Source: an uncultured Streptococcus sp.
GTDB taxonomy: Bacteria; Bacillota; Bacilli; Lactobacillales; Streptococcaceae
Length of the DNA stretch: 44,688 bases
NCBI RefSeq assembly: GCF_905372115.1
Contig: NZ_CAJPNR010000014.1
Coordinates: forward strand, 1 to 44,688
Reading direction: 5' to 3'
The translations under genes were made by a program, and so were the position numbers. Shown in pieces: positions 23,662 through 32,507 of this stretch (positions within the stretch are counted from its first letter, which is position 1; each line of letters opens with the position of its first letter). Below the pieces are notes generated by a model. That model was not told the DNA's origin and ran no database searches. It saw nothing but the letters and a program-made list of their open reading frames with translations.

Positions 23662-24966
23662 ATGGACTTTCCTAAAGGTTTTAAAGAAAAATATGATCAG
23701 ATTTTAGGCGCAGAAGCAGCAGAATTTTTTGCGACCTTTGATGAGGAGCCGATTTCAGCCTTTCGTACTAATCCTTTAAAAGAAGGCCAGCAGAATTTCT
23801 CAGATGCCATTCCTCAGACAGACTGGGGCTTTTATGGCAAGGTGTCTGGCAAGTCTGCTGAGCATGTGACTGGTCTGGTTTATTCGCAGGAGCCAGCAGC
23901 TCAAATGGTAGCCCAGATAGCAGCACCAACTAAGGGGATGAAAGTCTTAGATTTGGCGGCGGCACCAGGTGGCAAGTCAACTCATCTCTTGTCTTTTCTG
24001 GACAATACGGGCTTACTGGTCTCCAATGAAATCAACATCAAACGCTCTAAAATCTTAGTGGAGAATATTGAGCGCTTTGGTGCCAGAAATGTGGTGGTTA
24101 CCAATGAATCAGCTGATCGTCTGGCTCAGGTTTTCGAGGGCTATTTTGATTTGATTGTGCTAGATGCACCTTGTTCGGGCGAGGGCATGTTTCGTAAGCA
24201 GCCGGATGCTACCCAGTATTGGACTCCGGATTATCCAGTCCAGTGCGCCCAGCTCCAGCGAGAGATTCTAACAGCTGCTATGAGCATGCTTGCCAAGGAT
24301 GGTCACTTAGTTTATTCAACCTGTACTTGGGCTCCTGAAGAAAATGAAGACATCGTTGCTTGGTTACTGGAAGAATTCCCTCTTGAACTGATTGATATTC
24401 CTAAGATAAACGGGATGACTGAAGGAATTGGCTTTCCTGAGACGGCTCGGATGTATCCGCATCGTTTCAAAGGTGAAGGTCAGTTTGCAGCTCATTTTCA
24501 CTTTACTGGTGAGAATAGCAGTAAGAAGATTAAACCAGGTAAGAATCGTTTGACGAGCGAGCAAAGAAAGCTATGGCAGGACTTTGAGAGCAAGCATTTA
24601 AAAACAGTCTTGATTGGAGAGCTGCAGACCTTTGGGGACAATCTTTATTTGTTGCCAGCTGGACTGCCAGACTTGTCCAAGATTAAGATTGCGCGTAACG
24701 GTTTGCATCTAGGAACGTTTAAGAAGAATCGCTTTGAGCCTAGCTTTGCCCTAGGCTTGGCTATGAAGCCCAGCGAGGTTCTGAATCGAGTTGAAATCAA
24801 TAATCAGGACTTCAAGAAATATGCTGCAGGCGAGACGATTGAACTGGCAGAAACGCAGCCGAACGGCTGGTACCAGCTGGTCCTTGGCGGGAACGGCCTG
24901 GGCTTTGCAAAAGTCACTGGAAAAACCCTGAAAAATTATTTCCCAAAAGGCCTGAGATTTAGATAA
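23662..24966 (+). CDS. rsmF: RsmF/NOL1-NOP2-Sun type RNA cytosine-C5 methyltransferase
   Basis: 434 residues. The SAM-binding motif LDLAAAPGGKSTHL is near 94-107. Two catalytic cysteines are in APCSGEGMFRKQPDA and STCTWAPEENE. A C-terminal PUA-like RNA-binding extension follows (about 300-434), typical of RsmF-type enzymes that modify 16S rRNA C1407 or nearby sites. The exact RNA target is inferred. It starts on the base after the IMPase stop, with GGGGAAG as ribosome site inside the upstream gene. Confidence 0.9.
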   Translation: MDFPKGFKEKYDQILGAEAAEFFATFDEEPISAFRTNPLKEGQQNFSDAIPQTDWGFYGKVSGKSAEHVTGLVYSQEPAAQMVAQIAAPTKGMKVLDLAAAPGGKSTHLLSFLDNTGLLVSNEINIKRSKILVENIERFGARNVVVTNESADRLAQVFEGYFDLIVLDAPCSGEGMFRKQPDATQYWTPDYPVQCAQLQREILTAAMSMLAKDGHLVYSTCTWAPEENEDIVAWLLEEFPLELIDIPKINGMTEGIGFPETARMYPHRFKGEGQFAAHFHFTGENSSKKIKPGKNRLTSEQRKLWQDFESKHLKTVLIGELQTFGDNLYLLPAGLPDLSKIKIARNGLHLGTFKKNRFEPSFALGLAMKPSEVLNRVEINNQDFKKYAAGETIELAETQPNGWYQLVLGGNGLGFAKVTGKTLKNYFPKGLRFR

Positions 24967-25096
24967 AATATTAGGAAAAGCTGGTATTATATGATATAGT
25001 TGAAGATGTGAATGTATTGAAAAAAGCTTCTTTCTGCTAAGTAAGAAATACTAAAGATACTTCCCATCCTCTTGATTTTATTAAAGGAGAAATCTT

Positions 25097-25978
25097 TTGA
25101 ACAAATTGAAAAAATTTGCTTTAGCGCTGACAGCTCTGGGCTTAGGACTCACCTTATCAGCTTGTTCATCATGGATTGACCGTGGTGAATCTATGACAGC
25201 AGTAGGGTCAACTGCTTTGCAGCCTTTAGTTGAAGCGGCAGCTGATGACTTTGGCTCTAACAACATCGGTAAAACAGTCAATGTTCAGGGTGGTGGATCT
25301 GGTACAGGTCTGTCTCAAGTGCAGTCAGGAGCTGTTGAAATCGGGAACTCGGATGTTTTCGCTGAAGAGAAGGAAGGAATCAAAGCGTCTGACTTGGTGG
25401 ACCATAAGGTCGCCGTGGCTGGGATTGCTGTGATTGTCAATAAAGAAGTTGACGTGGATAATCTGACATCCGAGCAGCTGCAGAAAATTTTCACTGGTGA
25501 AATCACCAACTGGAAAGAGCTGGGCGGTAAAGACTTAGAGATTTCGATTATCAATCGTGCGGCTAGCTCTGGTTCCCGCGCAACCTTTGACAGTGTCATC
25601 ATGGATGGGAAATCAGCTGTGCAGAGCCAGGAGCAGGATTCCAACGGTATGGTCAAAAATATCGTTTCGCAAACTCCTGGTGCGATTTCTTACCTAGCCT
25701 TTGCCTATGTTGATGAGTCTGTAAAAACTTTGAAACTCAATAACTACGAGCCAACAGCAGAAAATGTTGCTACCAATAACTGGTCGCTCTGGTCTTATGA
25801 GCATATGTATACATTGGGCAAGCCGACTGGTCTGGCTGCTGAGTTTCTTGAATACATGCTGTCAGATGATGTTCAAAAAGGGGTAGTTACCAGCATGGGC
25901 TATATCTCAATCAACGATATGAAAGTCAGCAAGGACGCTGATGGGAATGTCACAGCAATAGAAGGAGATTCAAAATGA
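25097..25978 (+). CDS. pstS: Phosphate ABC transporter, substrate-binding lipoprotein
   Basis: 293 residues with a TTG start preceded by AAAGGAG. The signal peptide ends in the lipobox LSAC (Cys22-23 region), so the mature protein is membrane-tethered. The ligand-binding loops VGSTALQPLVEAA and NRAASSGSRATFD (phosphate contacts) are present. PstS captures inorganic phosphate for the PstCAB importer. It heads the pst operon and overlaps pstC by four bases (ATGA). The 24967-25096 gap carries a TGGTATTAT extended -10-like element near 24982-24990. I could not identify a Pho-type box with confidence. Confidence 0.95.
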   Translation: MNKLKKFALALTALGLGLTLSACSSWIDRGESMTAVGSTALQPLVEAAADDFGSNNIGKTVNVQGGGSGTGLSQVQSGAVEIGNSDVFAEEKEGIKASDLVDHKVAVAGIAVIVNKEVDVDNLTSEQLQKIFTGEITNWKELGGKDLEISIINRAASSGSRATFDSVIMDGKSAVQSQEQDSNGMVKNIVSQTPGAISYLAFAYVDESVKTLKLNNYEPTAENVATNNWSLWSYEHMYTLGKPTGLAAEFLEYMLSDDVQKGVVTSMGYISINDMKVSKDADGNVTAIEGDSK

Positions 25979-26892
25979 AAAATGAGGAATTAACTAAAAA
26001 GTTGTTATCGCCTTCTAAAAATTCTCGCTTGGAGAAGTTTGGTCGCTATCTGACTTTTGCCTGTCTGTCACTGATTGTGGTGATTGTGGCTATGATTCTA
26101 ATCTTCGTTGCTCAGAAAGGTCTATCTACTTTCTTTGTCAACGGCGTTAATGTTTTTGATTTTCTTTTTGGTGGTGTCTGGAATCCTTCTGGTAAGGAAT
26201 TCGGTGCCCTGCCAATGATTTTAGGCTCTTTTATCGTTACCATTTTGTCAGCCCTGATAGCAACTCCCTTTGCGATTGGTGCAGCTGTCTTTATGACAGA
26301 GGTGTCTCCAAAAGGAGCAAAGATATTGCAACCGGCGATTGAACTTTTAGTTGGTATTCCGTCTGTTGTTTATGGATTTATCGGTCTGCAAATCGTAGTA
26401 CCTTTTGTCCGTACAGTCTTTGGCGGTACTGGTTTTGGGATTTTGTCTGGTATTTTTGTGCTCTTTGTCATGATTTTGCCGACAGTAACTTTTATGACGA
26501 CGGACAGTCTGCGTGCTGTGCCGCGCCACTATCGTGAAGCTAGTCTGGCTATGGGCGCAACACGCTGGCAGACCATTTGGCGGGTAACACTCAAGGCTGC
26601 TCGCTCAGGTATCTTTACAGCTGTGGTCTTTGGAATGGCGCGTGCCTTCGGTGAAGCCCTAGCTATCCAAATGGTCGTTGGGAACTCTGCGGTGATTCCA
26701 ACCTCTCTGACAACACCAGCAGCTACACTGACCTCTGTCTTGACCATGGGAATCGGAAATACCGTTATGGGAACAGTGGACAATAACGTTCTCTGGTCTC
26801 TAGCTCTGGTGCTCTTGATGATGAGCTTAGCCTTTAACAGTGTGATTAAACTAATTACAAAAGAAAGAGGTAAGAAAAACTATGCACGCTAA
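25975..26892 (+). CDS. pstC: Phosphate ABC transporter permease
   Basis: 305 residues with six predicted membrane helices (first at about 25-50, LTFACLSLIVVIVAMILIF). The EAA-type cytoplasmic loop that docks the ATPase is YREASLAMGATRWQTIWRV near 183-201. It forms the channel with PstA. The gene overlaps pstS at its start and pstA at its end (11 bases). Confidence 0.94.
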   Translation: MKNEELTKKLLSPSKNSRLEKFGRYLTFACLSLIVVIVAMILIFVAQKGLSTFFVNGVNVFDFLFGGVWNPSGKEFGALPMILGSFIVTILSALIATPFAIGAAVFMTEVSPKGAKILQPAIELLVGIPSVVYGFIGLQIVVPFVRTVFGGTGFGILSGIFVLFVMILPTVTFMTTDSLRAVPRHYREASLAMGATRWQTIWRVTLKAARSGIFTAVVFGMARAFGEALAIQMVVGNSAVIPTSLTTPAATLTSVLTMGIGNTVMGTVDNNVLWSLALVLLMMSLAFNSVIKLITKERGKKNYAR

Positions 26893-27766
26893 GAAATTAG
26901 ATAAATTGGCGACTGGTGTTCTCTACACAATAGCGAGTATCATTGTTGCCATCCTTGCCTCTCTCATCCTCTATATCTTAGTTAGAGGTTTGCCGCATGT
27001 TTCCTGGTCTTTCTTGACAGGGAAATCCTCTTCTTACCAAGCTGGCGGTGGTATCGGGATTCAGTTATACAATTCCTTCTTCCTGCTAGTAATTACTCTG
27101 ATTATCTCTGTGCCTCTTTCTATGGGGGCTGGGGTTTATCTGTCAGAGTATGCTAAGAAAGGGCCAGTGACCAACTTTGTCCGCACCTGTATTGAAATTC
27201 TGTCTTCGCTGCCTTCGGTAGTGGTAGGGCTCTTTGGTTATTTGATCTTTGTTGTCCAGTTTGAGTATGGCTTCTCAATTATTTCTGGTGCCTTGGCCCT
27301 GACTGTCTTCAATCTGCCACAGATGACGCGGAACGTCGAAGATAGCCTGCGTCATGTCCATCATACGCAACGTGAAGCTGGTTTGGCCTTGGGAATCTCC
27401 CGCTGGGAAACGGTCCTGCATGTGGTCATTCCGGAAGCTTTGCCTAGTATTGTGACAGGGATTGTACTGGCTTCCGGTCGTATCTTTGGTGAAGCAGCGG
27501 CCTTGATTTATACAGCAGGTCAGTCAGCGCCGGCTCTTGATTGGTCCAACTGGAATATTTTCAGCGTTACCAGCCCTATCTCTATCTTCCGTCAGGCTGA
27601 AACCTTGGCTGTCCATATCTGGAAGGTCAATAGTGAGGGTACAATTCCTGATGGAACGGCTGTTTCTGCAGGTTCAGCAGCAGTTCTCCTGATCTTCATT
27701 TTGATTTTCAATCTGGGAGCCCGCAAACTGGGCAGCTATCTGCATAAGAAATTAACCTCTGCTTAA
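26882..27766 (+). CDS. pstA: Phosphate ABC transporter permease
   Basis: 294 residues and six membrane helices; the EAA loop is TQREAGLALGISRWETVLHV near 161-180. It is the second half of the phosphate channel. It overlaps the end of pstC and is followed after ten bases by pstB1 with an AAAGGAGAAG site. Confidence 0.94.
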   Translation: MHAKKLDKLATGVLYTIASIIVAILASLILYILVRGLPHVSWSFLTGKSSSYQAGGGIGIQLYNSFFLLVITLIISVPLSMGAGVYLSEYAKKGPVTNFVRTCIEILSSLPSVVVGLFGYLIFVVQFEYGFSIISGALALTVFNLPQMTRNVEDSLRHVHHTQREAGLALGISRWETVLHVVIPEALPSIVTGIVLASGRIFGEAAALIYTAGQSAPALDWSNWNIFSVTSPISIFRQAETLAVHIWKVNSEGTIPDGTAVSAGSAAVLLIFILIFNLGARKLGSYLHKKLTSA

Positions 27767-27776
27767 AGGAGAAGAA

Positions 27777-28580
27777 ATGACAGAATATAATTGGAATGAA
27801 AAACATATCATTACTTTTCCTGAAGAAAAGGTAGCCCTGTCAACCAAGGATTTGCATGTTTACTACGGTAAAAAGGAATCCATCAAGGGCATTGATATGC
27901 AGTTTGAAAAAAACAAAATCACTGCTTTGATTGGCCCCTCTGGCTCAGGAAAATCAACCTATCTTCGCAGCCTCAACCGCATGAACGATACCATTGATAT
28001 TGCCAATGTGACTGGAGAGATTCTCTATGAGGGGATTGATGTCAACCGGCCTGAAATCAATGTTTATGAAATGCGTAAGCATATTGGCATGGTTTTCCAA
28101 CGACCAAATCCTTTTGCCAAGTCCATCTATCGAAATATTACCTTTGCTCATGAACGGGCTGGTGTCAGAGATAGAAAGGTTTTGGATGAGATTGTGGAGA
28201 CCTCGCTTAAGCAAGCAGCTCTTTGGGATCAGGTCAAAGATGACTTGCACAAGTCAGCCTTGACTCTCTCTGGGGGTCAGCAGCAGCGGCTCTGTATTGC
28301 CCGTGCTATCTCGGTCAAGCCAAACATTCTGCTCATGGATGAGCCAGCGTCAGCCTTGGATCCGATTGCGACCATGCAGCTGGAAGAAACCATGTTTGAA
28401 CTTAAGAATAACTATACCATTATCATTGTGACCCACAATATGCAGCAGGCTGCCCGTGCTAGTGACTACACTGGATTCTTCTATCTGGGCGACTTGATTG
28501 AGTACGATAAGACGGCCAATATTTTCCAAAATGCCAAGCTTCAGTCCACTAATGACTATGTTTCAGGTCATTTTGGTTAA
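27777..28580 (+). CDS. pstB1: Phosphate ABC transporter ATPase, first copy
   Basis: 267 residues. Walker A GPSGSGKST, Q-loop VFQRPNPFAKS, signature LSGGQQQRLCIARA, Walker B ILLMDEPASALDP and a normal switch His in VTHNMQQAAR are present. It energises PstCA together with, or in place of, PstB2. The residues before the Walker A domain (about 1-25) form a short N-terminal extension that PstB2 lacks. Confidence 0.94.
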   Translation: MTEYNWNEKHIITFPEEKVALSTKDLHVYYGKKESIKGIDMQFEKNKITALIGPSGSGKSTYLRSLNRMNDTIDIANVTGEILYEGIDVNRPEINVYEMRKHIGMVFQRPNPFAKSIYRNITFAHERAGVRDRKVLDEIVETSLKQAALWDQVKDDLHKSALTLSGGQQQRLCIARAISVKPNILLMDEPASALDPIATMQLEETMFELKNNYTIIIVTHNMQQAARASDYTGFFYLGDLIEYDKTANIFQNAKLQSTNDYVSGHFG

Positions 28581-28655
28581 GCAGCTGTCCGTATTCATCA
28601 CGATTCAACAAGCTTAGTCTTTGGTTGAATGTAAAATAAAATGAAGGAAAAACGT

Positions 28656-29414
28656 ATGACAGAACCTATTTTGCAAGTCAAGGACTTGTCGGTTTATTAT
28701 AATAAAAAGAAAGCCCTTAATAGCGTTTCACTTGATTTCATGCCAAATGAGATTACGGCTTTGATTGGACCGTCAGGCTCAGGTAAGTCAACCTTGCTTA
28801 AGGCCATCAACCGAATGGGCGACCTGAATCCAGAAGTAACGACTACAGGAACGGTCATTTATAACAGTCACAATATCTATGGTCCGAGGACAGATACGGT
28901 AGAGCTTCGCAAAGAAATCGGAATGGTTTTCCAGCAGCCTAATCCCTTCCCTATGACTATCTATGAAAATGTGGTCTATGGACTTCGGATTAATGGTGTT
29001 AAGGACAAGGCCGTCTTGGACGAAGCAGTAGAACGTTCCCTTATTGGCGCTTCTATCTGGGATGAGGTCAAGGACCGTCTGCATGATTCCGCTATCGGTC
29101 TTTCCGGTGGTCAGCAGCAACGGGTTTGTGTGGCTCGCGTGCTAGCTACTAGTCCTAAGATCATTCTCTTGGACGAGCCGACATCAGCCTTGGATCCAAT
29201 CTCAGCTGGGAAAATCGAGGAAACTCTCTACAGTCTGAAAGACAAATATACCATGCTTTTGGTCACTCGCTCCATGCAGCAGGCATCTCGGATTTCTGAA
29301 AAGACCGGCTTCTTCCTTGGTGGAGACTTGATTGAATTTAATGAAACCAAGAAGATGTTCCTTAATCCAGCCCACAAAGAGACCGAAGACTACATTACTG
29401 GTAAATTCGGATAA
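28656..29414 (+). CDS. pstB2: Phosphate ABC transporter ATPase, second copy
   Basis: 252 residues. Walker A GPSGSGKST, Q-loop VFQQPNPFPMT, signature LSGGQQQRVCVARV and Walker B IILLDEPTSALDP are intact. The switch-histidine position reads VTRSMQQAS, with Arg where PstB1 has His. The start at 28656 follows GAAGGAAA with good spacing; an ATG at 28641 is less likely. It lies 75 bases after pstB1. Two tandem pstB genes are usual in streptococci. Confidence 0.93.
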   Translation: MTEPILQVKDLSVYYNKKKALNSVSLDFMPNEITALIGPSGSGKSTLLKAINRMGDLNPEVTTTGTVIYNSHNIYGPRTDTVELRKEIGMVFQQPNPFPMTIYENVVYGLRINGVKDKAVLDEAVERSLIGASIWDEVKDRLHDSAIGLSGGQQQRVCVARVLATSPKIILLDEPTSALDPISAGKIEETLYSLKDKYTMLLVTRSMQQASRISEKTGFFLGGDLIEFNETKKMFLNPAHKETEDYITGKFG

Positions 29415-29428
29415 TAGAAAGGAATCTT

Positions 29429-30082
29429 ATGCTTAGAGTACAATTTGAAGAAGATTTAGAAAAACTTCATAATCAATTCTATGCGATGGGAAATGAAGTC
29501 CTATCGCAGATTAACCGGACGGTGCGTGCCTTTGTTACACACGACCGTGAACTGGCTCGTCAGGTCATTGAAGATGATGCTGAAGTCAATGACTACGAGG
29601 TCAAACTGGAGAAAAAATCTCTGGAAATCATCGCCCTGCAGCAACCTGTGTCTCAAGATTTGCGAACCGTTATCACTGTGCTGAAAGCCAGCAGTGACTT
29701 GGAACGCATGGGTGACCATGCCGTATCTATCGCCAAAGCTACTGTTCGGATGAAAGGAGAGGTCCGCATCGAGTCCGTAGAGGATGCTATCAGCAAGATG
29801 GGGCGCGATGTTAAGAATTTCGTCGAAGAAACCCTAAACGTCTACCTCAATGGAAATGTAGACCAAGCTTATGCCGTAGCAGCTATGGATGAGAAAATCA
29901 ACCAATACTTTGATGATATTCGCGATCTGGCTACAGAGGAAATCAAACAAAATCCAGAACTGATTGTTACTGGCCGTGACTACTTCCAAGTTATCTCTTA
30001 CTTGGAACGAATCGGTGACTATGCCAAGAATATCTGTGAATGGGTTGTTTACTTTGAAACAGGTAAAATTATTGAGTTGTGA
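29429..30082 (+). CDS. phoU: Phosphate uptake regulator
   Basis: 217 residues made of two three-helix PhoU repeats. Each carries the metal-binding Glu/Asp pattern: DLERMGDHAVSIAK near 93-106 and YLERIGDYAKNICE near 191-204. It links Pst transport to two-component phosphate signalling and restrains uptake. It ends the pst operon, 14 bases after pstB2, and is followed by a terminator. Confidence 0.95.
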   Translation: MLRVQFEEDLEKLHNQFYAMGNEVLSQINRTVRAFVTHDRELARQVIEDDAEVNDYEVKLEKKSLEIIALQQPVSQDLRTVITVLKASSDLERMGDHAVSIAKATVRMKGEVRIESVEDAISKMGRDVKNFVEETLNVYLNGNVDQAYAVAAMDEKINQYFDDIRDLATEEIKQNPELIVTGRDYFQVISYLERIGDYAKNICEWVVYFETGKIIEL

Positions 30083-30086
30083 TGAT

Positions 30087-30116
30087 AAAAGATACGATTT
30101 GTTTCGTGTCTTTTTT
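30087..30116 (+). terminator. Rho-independent terminator of the pst operon
   Basis: AAAAGATACGA (30087-30097), loop TTTGTT, TCGTGTCTTTT (30104-30114), then more T. The stem has one G-T pair. It marks the left border of the AT-rich island. Confidence 0.85.
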
Positions 30117-30238
30117 GTATATTCTCAAGAATTGTCAGAATTCTGTTTTGTGTTTTAACTTACAACTAACTATGTTATACTACGAGTGTAGATTCAAAAA
30201 ATATATATTTTTATATTAGTACATAATGGAGAATGTTT

Positions 30239-30861
30239 ATGAAGAAAAAGATCATTTTCACCTTGGCAGTTCTGATGCTTCTCATTCCAGGTGGAATCTT
30301 TGGTATGACAAAATGGATTGAACATCAAAATTCGCCATATAATGTTAGTGACGTTTTAGACGATAAAGGAGTGAAACTTTACAAACGCGGATTTCGTTTG
30401 TTAGAAGAACAACTGGCGACTTACATCAAAGAACACTATTCAGGAGTTAGTAAAATTGAGTTTTCACCAATTTTTGTTCAAGGTGGAGATGAGCATAGCA
30501 TGTTTCGGGCAAATATTGTTCCTGTGGTTTATGATTTACAAGGCAATAAAGCCTACTTGGGAAAAAAATTGGTGAGAAATCCTACAGTCATTATGGTAGT
30601 TTTTGGGATGTTAGGCTTGATTTTAATGGCTGGGATGAAGAAATCATAGAATTAAAGGTTGGTGACGATTTTATTGATATTTCCGAGAGTAAAAAATTAC
30701 CTGTGGAAGCCAAATTATCAACTAAACCAAAAATTGATGAGAATATAGAAGCTTTAGTTCAAGAACATCAGCTCGTAGATGTTAAAAAAAGCAAGAACGG
30801 TAGTCCTGATGCAGAAATTAATTATAATACGGACATAAAAAAAGGGAGTGTGATGAAATGA
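30239..30861 (+). pseudogene. Candidate T7SS immunity protein, array copy 1 (frameshifted in an A-tract)
   Basis: As it stands, the frame starts at 30239 (GGAG seven bases upstream) and stops at 30649 after about 136 codons. Restoring one A in the run at 30562-30568 (seven A, against eight in the near-identical copy 7) reopens the frame to 30861 with full similarity to copy 7. The protein would have a short basic N-terminus, one hydrophobic anchor, the family motif YKRGFRLLEEQLATYIKE and the C-terminal GSPDAE motif. The new C-terminus created by the shift is strongly hydrophobic (IMVVFGMLGLILMAGMKKS). It may be a dead copy, a phase-variable copy or a sequencing error. The 30862-30996 gap holds only a 13-codon ORF and a TATAAT. 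Confidence 0.7.
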
Positions 30862-30996
30862 CGAAACTAAAGAAAGATAAGGTCATAAATCTACACTGAA
30901 ATCAAAATGGAAAGTTAATAAAATGGTATTTATATTATAATACAGGCATGTAGTTGCTTTTACACAGTTTTCACGAAATACAAAAGGAGGAGACTG

Positions 30997-31611
30997 ATGA
31001 AGAAAAAAATTTTTGCCGTCAGCGCAGTTCTTATAGTTTTAATTTTTGGAGGAGTATTTTATATGGTGAATTCACAAAAGAGTTCGACAGGACTTGATGC
31101 AAAAGAAGAAAAGATTATTAAGCATGGTTTTCGCTTGCTGGAAGAACAGATTGGGACCTATATCAAAGAAAACTACTCCGGAATCTCTAAAATAGAATTT
31201 TCACCAATTTTCATTCAAGGTGGAGAGGACAATCCCCCTTTTACAGCAGATGTCTTGCCAGTAATTTATGATGAGGAAGGGAATCGGGCGGTGATGGGAA
31301 AGCGAATCGGTAAAAGAGGCTATCCTTCTTATGGAACAACTGGTGACTTAACTCTTGACTTTGATCATATGGGCAATGAAAGTATTTGGCTAGAAGGTTC
31401 AGCGACAAGTTTGGATAAAAAAATTGATGTTAGTAATGCTAATCATTTGCCGGAGGAGGCGAAATTAACAACACCAATTAAGGGTACAGACGATAACATT
31501 GATGCTTTGGTAAACGATGGTCAGTTGAAAAAAGTTACTAAAAGTGAGAAGGGAAGTCCTAAAGCAAAAATAGATTATAACCTTGAAATTAAAAGAGGGA
31601 GATATTCATAA
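30997..31611 (+). CDS. Candidate T7SS immunity protein, array copy 2 (intact, most diverged)
   Basis: 204 residues with an AAAGGAGGAG ribosome site. The N-terminal segment KKIFAVSAVLIVLIFGGVFY is a signal-anchor helix; there is no lipobox Cys. The conserved family core is present: KHGFRLLEEQIGTYIKE, then SKIEFSPIFIQGG, a VSNANHLPEEAKL motif and C-terminal KGSPKAK. It is the only member lacking both the NSPYNVSDVLDDKGV segment of copies 1, 4 and 7 and the NKLTKPN segment of copies 3, 5 and 6, so it forms its own subtype. The outside location is inferred from the single N-terminal helix. I cannot give the family a name. The immunity role is inferred from its place next to a toxin gene. Confidence 0.7.
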   Translation: MKKKIFAVSAVLIVLIFGGVFYMVNSQKSSTGLDAKEEKIIKHGFRLLEEQIGTYIKENYSGISKIEFSPIFIQGGEDNPPFTADVLPVIYDEEGNRAVMGKRIGKRGYPSYGTTGDLTLDFDHMGNESIWLEGSATSLDKKIDVSNANHLPEEAKLTTPIKGTDDNIDALVNDGQLKKVTKSEKGSPKAKIDYNLEIKRGRYS

Positions 31612-31656
31612 TGGGAACAATTATCTAAATGATGTTTTAAAAAATGAGGAATAATA

Positions 31657-32249
31657 ATGATGAAAAAAATTTTAACGACATTTGCCCTTATTCTTGTCTT
31701 GGTATCTGGTGGCGTCTTTGTCTACAACAAACTAACAAAACCTAACTTTAGCCCCAAAACAACCAAGCTTTATCAGCGAGGTTTTCGACTCTTAGAAGAA
31801 CAAATTGGCACTTATATTAAGGAGAAATATTCAGGTATTGAAAAAATTGAATTTTCTCCAATATATGTCACAGGAGATGATGATTCTTCAATGTTGAATG
31901 CTTATGTACGTCCGACGATCTATGATAAATATGGGAATAAGGCTACTTTGGGTACACAAATAAAAAATATGTCCCAAATAGTTTTGGTATTGTTACTGAC
32001 TTAATCGTTGATTTTGACTGGGATGGTAACGAGGTAATTGAATTATTTGATTCATATGACGAGAGAATTGATGTTTCGAATGCAAAGAAACTACCTAAAG
32101 AAGCAAAACTAAGAGATGCAAAAAGTATAGATATAAATATTCAAATGTTAGTAGAAGATGGTCAGTTAAAGGATGTTATTAAGGATGAAAAAGGCAGTCC
32201 GAATGCAGAAATTGTTTATAATGTTAACTTGAGTAAAGGAGACGAATGA
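31657..32249 (+). pseudogene. Candidate T7SS immunity protein, array copy 3 (frameshifted in an A-tract)
   Basis: The frame from 31657 (GAGGA six bases upstream) stops at 32004. Adding one A to the run at 31962-31967 restores ...GTQIKKYVPNSFGIVTDL and a full-length product ending GDE at 32249, in line with copies 5 and 6. The N-terminus is an anchor helix (TFALILVLVSGGVFVYNKL). It belongs to the NKLTKPN subtype. The out-of-frame tail is again hydrophobic (SQIVLVLLLT). Its 3' end is directly followed by a toxin-gene remnant. Confidence 0.7.
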
Positions 32250-32250
32250 T

Positions 32251-32340
32251 ATGACTTTGTCTGATCAAGAGGTTCAAAGATTACAGTTTGGTCTTAAGGG
32301 AAACGTAAAGAATGAAAGCGAAGTTATTTATAGGATTTGA
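32251..32340 (+). pseudogene. Remnant of a toxin gene 5' end (29 codons), left copy
   Basis: Two bases after immunity copy 3 an ATG opens MTLSDQEVQRLQFGLK... and stops after 29 codons at TGA 32338-32340. The opening matches the start of the intact lipase toxin at 35347 (MALTDESIQELQ): M-x-L-S/T-D-x-x-V/I-Q-x-LQ. The rest of the toxin is missing. The 32341-32507 stretch beyond it holds cre-like repeats and a promoter but no further gene. Confidence 0.6.
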
Positions 32341-32389
32341 AATAGAACTTTTTTATGTAAAAGATTCAAGATATCATAAACAGATAATT

Positions 32390-32488
32390 AAAAGCGCTTT
32401 TATAAAGAAATGAATGAGACCAGAAATAATGATATGACTAGAAATATTATGATATACTATAATTAAAAAATAAAAGCGTTTTTATAAA
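32390..32488 (+). promoter_or_regulatory. Promoter of immunity copy 4 flanked by two 17-base cre-like repeats
   Basis: AAAAGCGCTTTTATAAA (32390-32406) and AAAAGCGTTTTTATAAA (32472-32488) bracket overlapping -10 boxes TATACT (32453-32458, extended by TGA) and TATAAT (32458-32463). The AAAGCGCTTT core is that of catabolite-response elements bound by CcpA, though the flanking TG/CA bases are missing here. Confidence 0.4.
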
Positions 32489-32507
32489 GGTGTGAGGTAA
32501 GTAAATA

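Noticed and set aside
30858..30899. 13-codon ORF MTKLKKDKVINLH overlapping the end of immunity copy 1 as another toxin remnant
   Set aside because: Position fits, but apart from the opening MTxL it shows no similarity to the toxin start.
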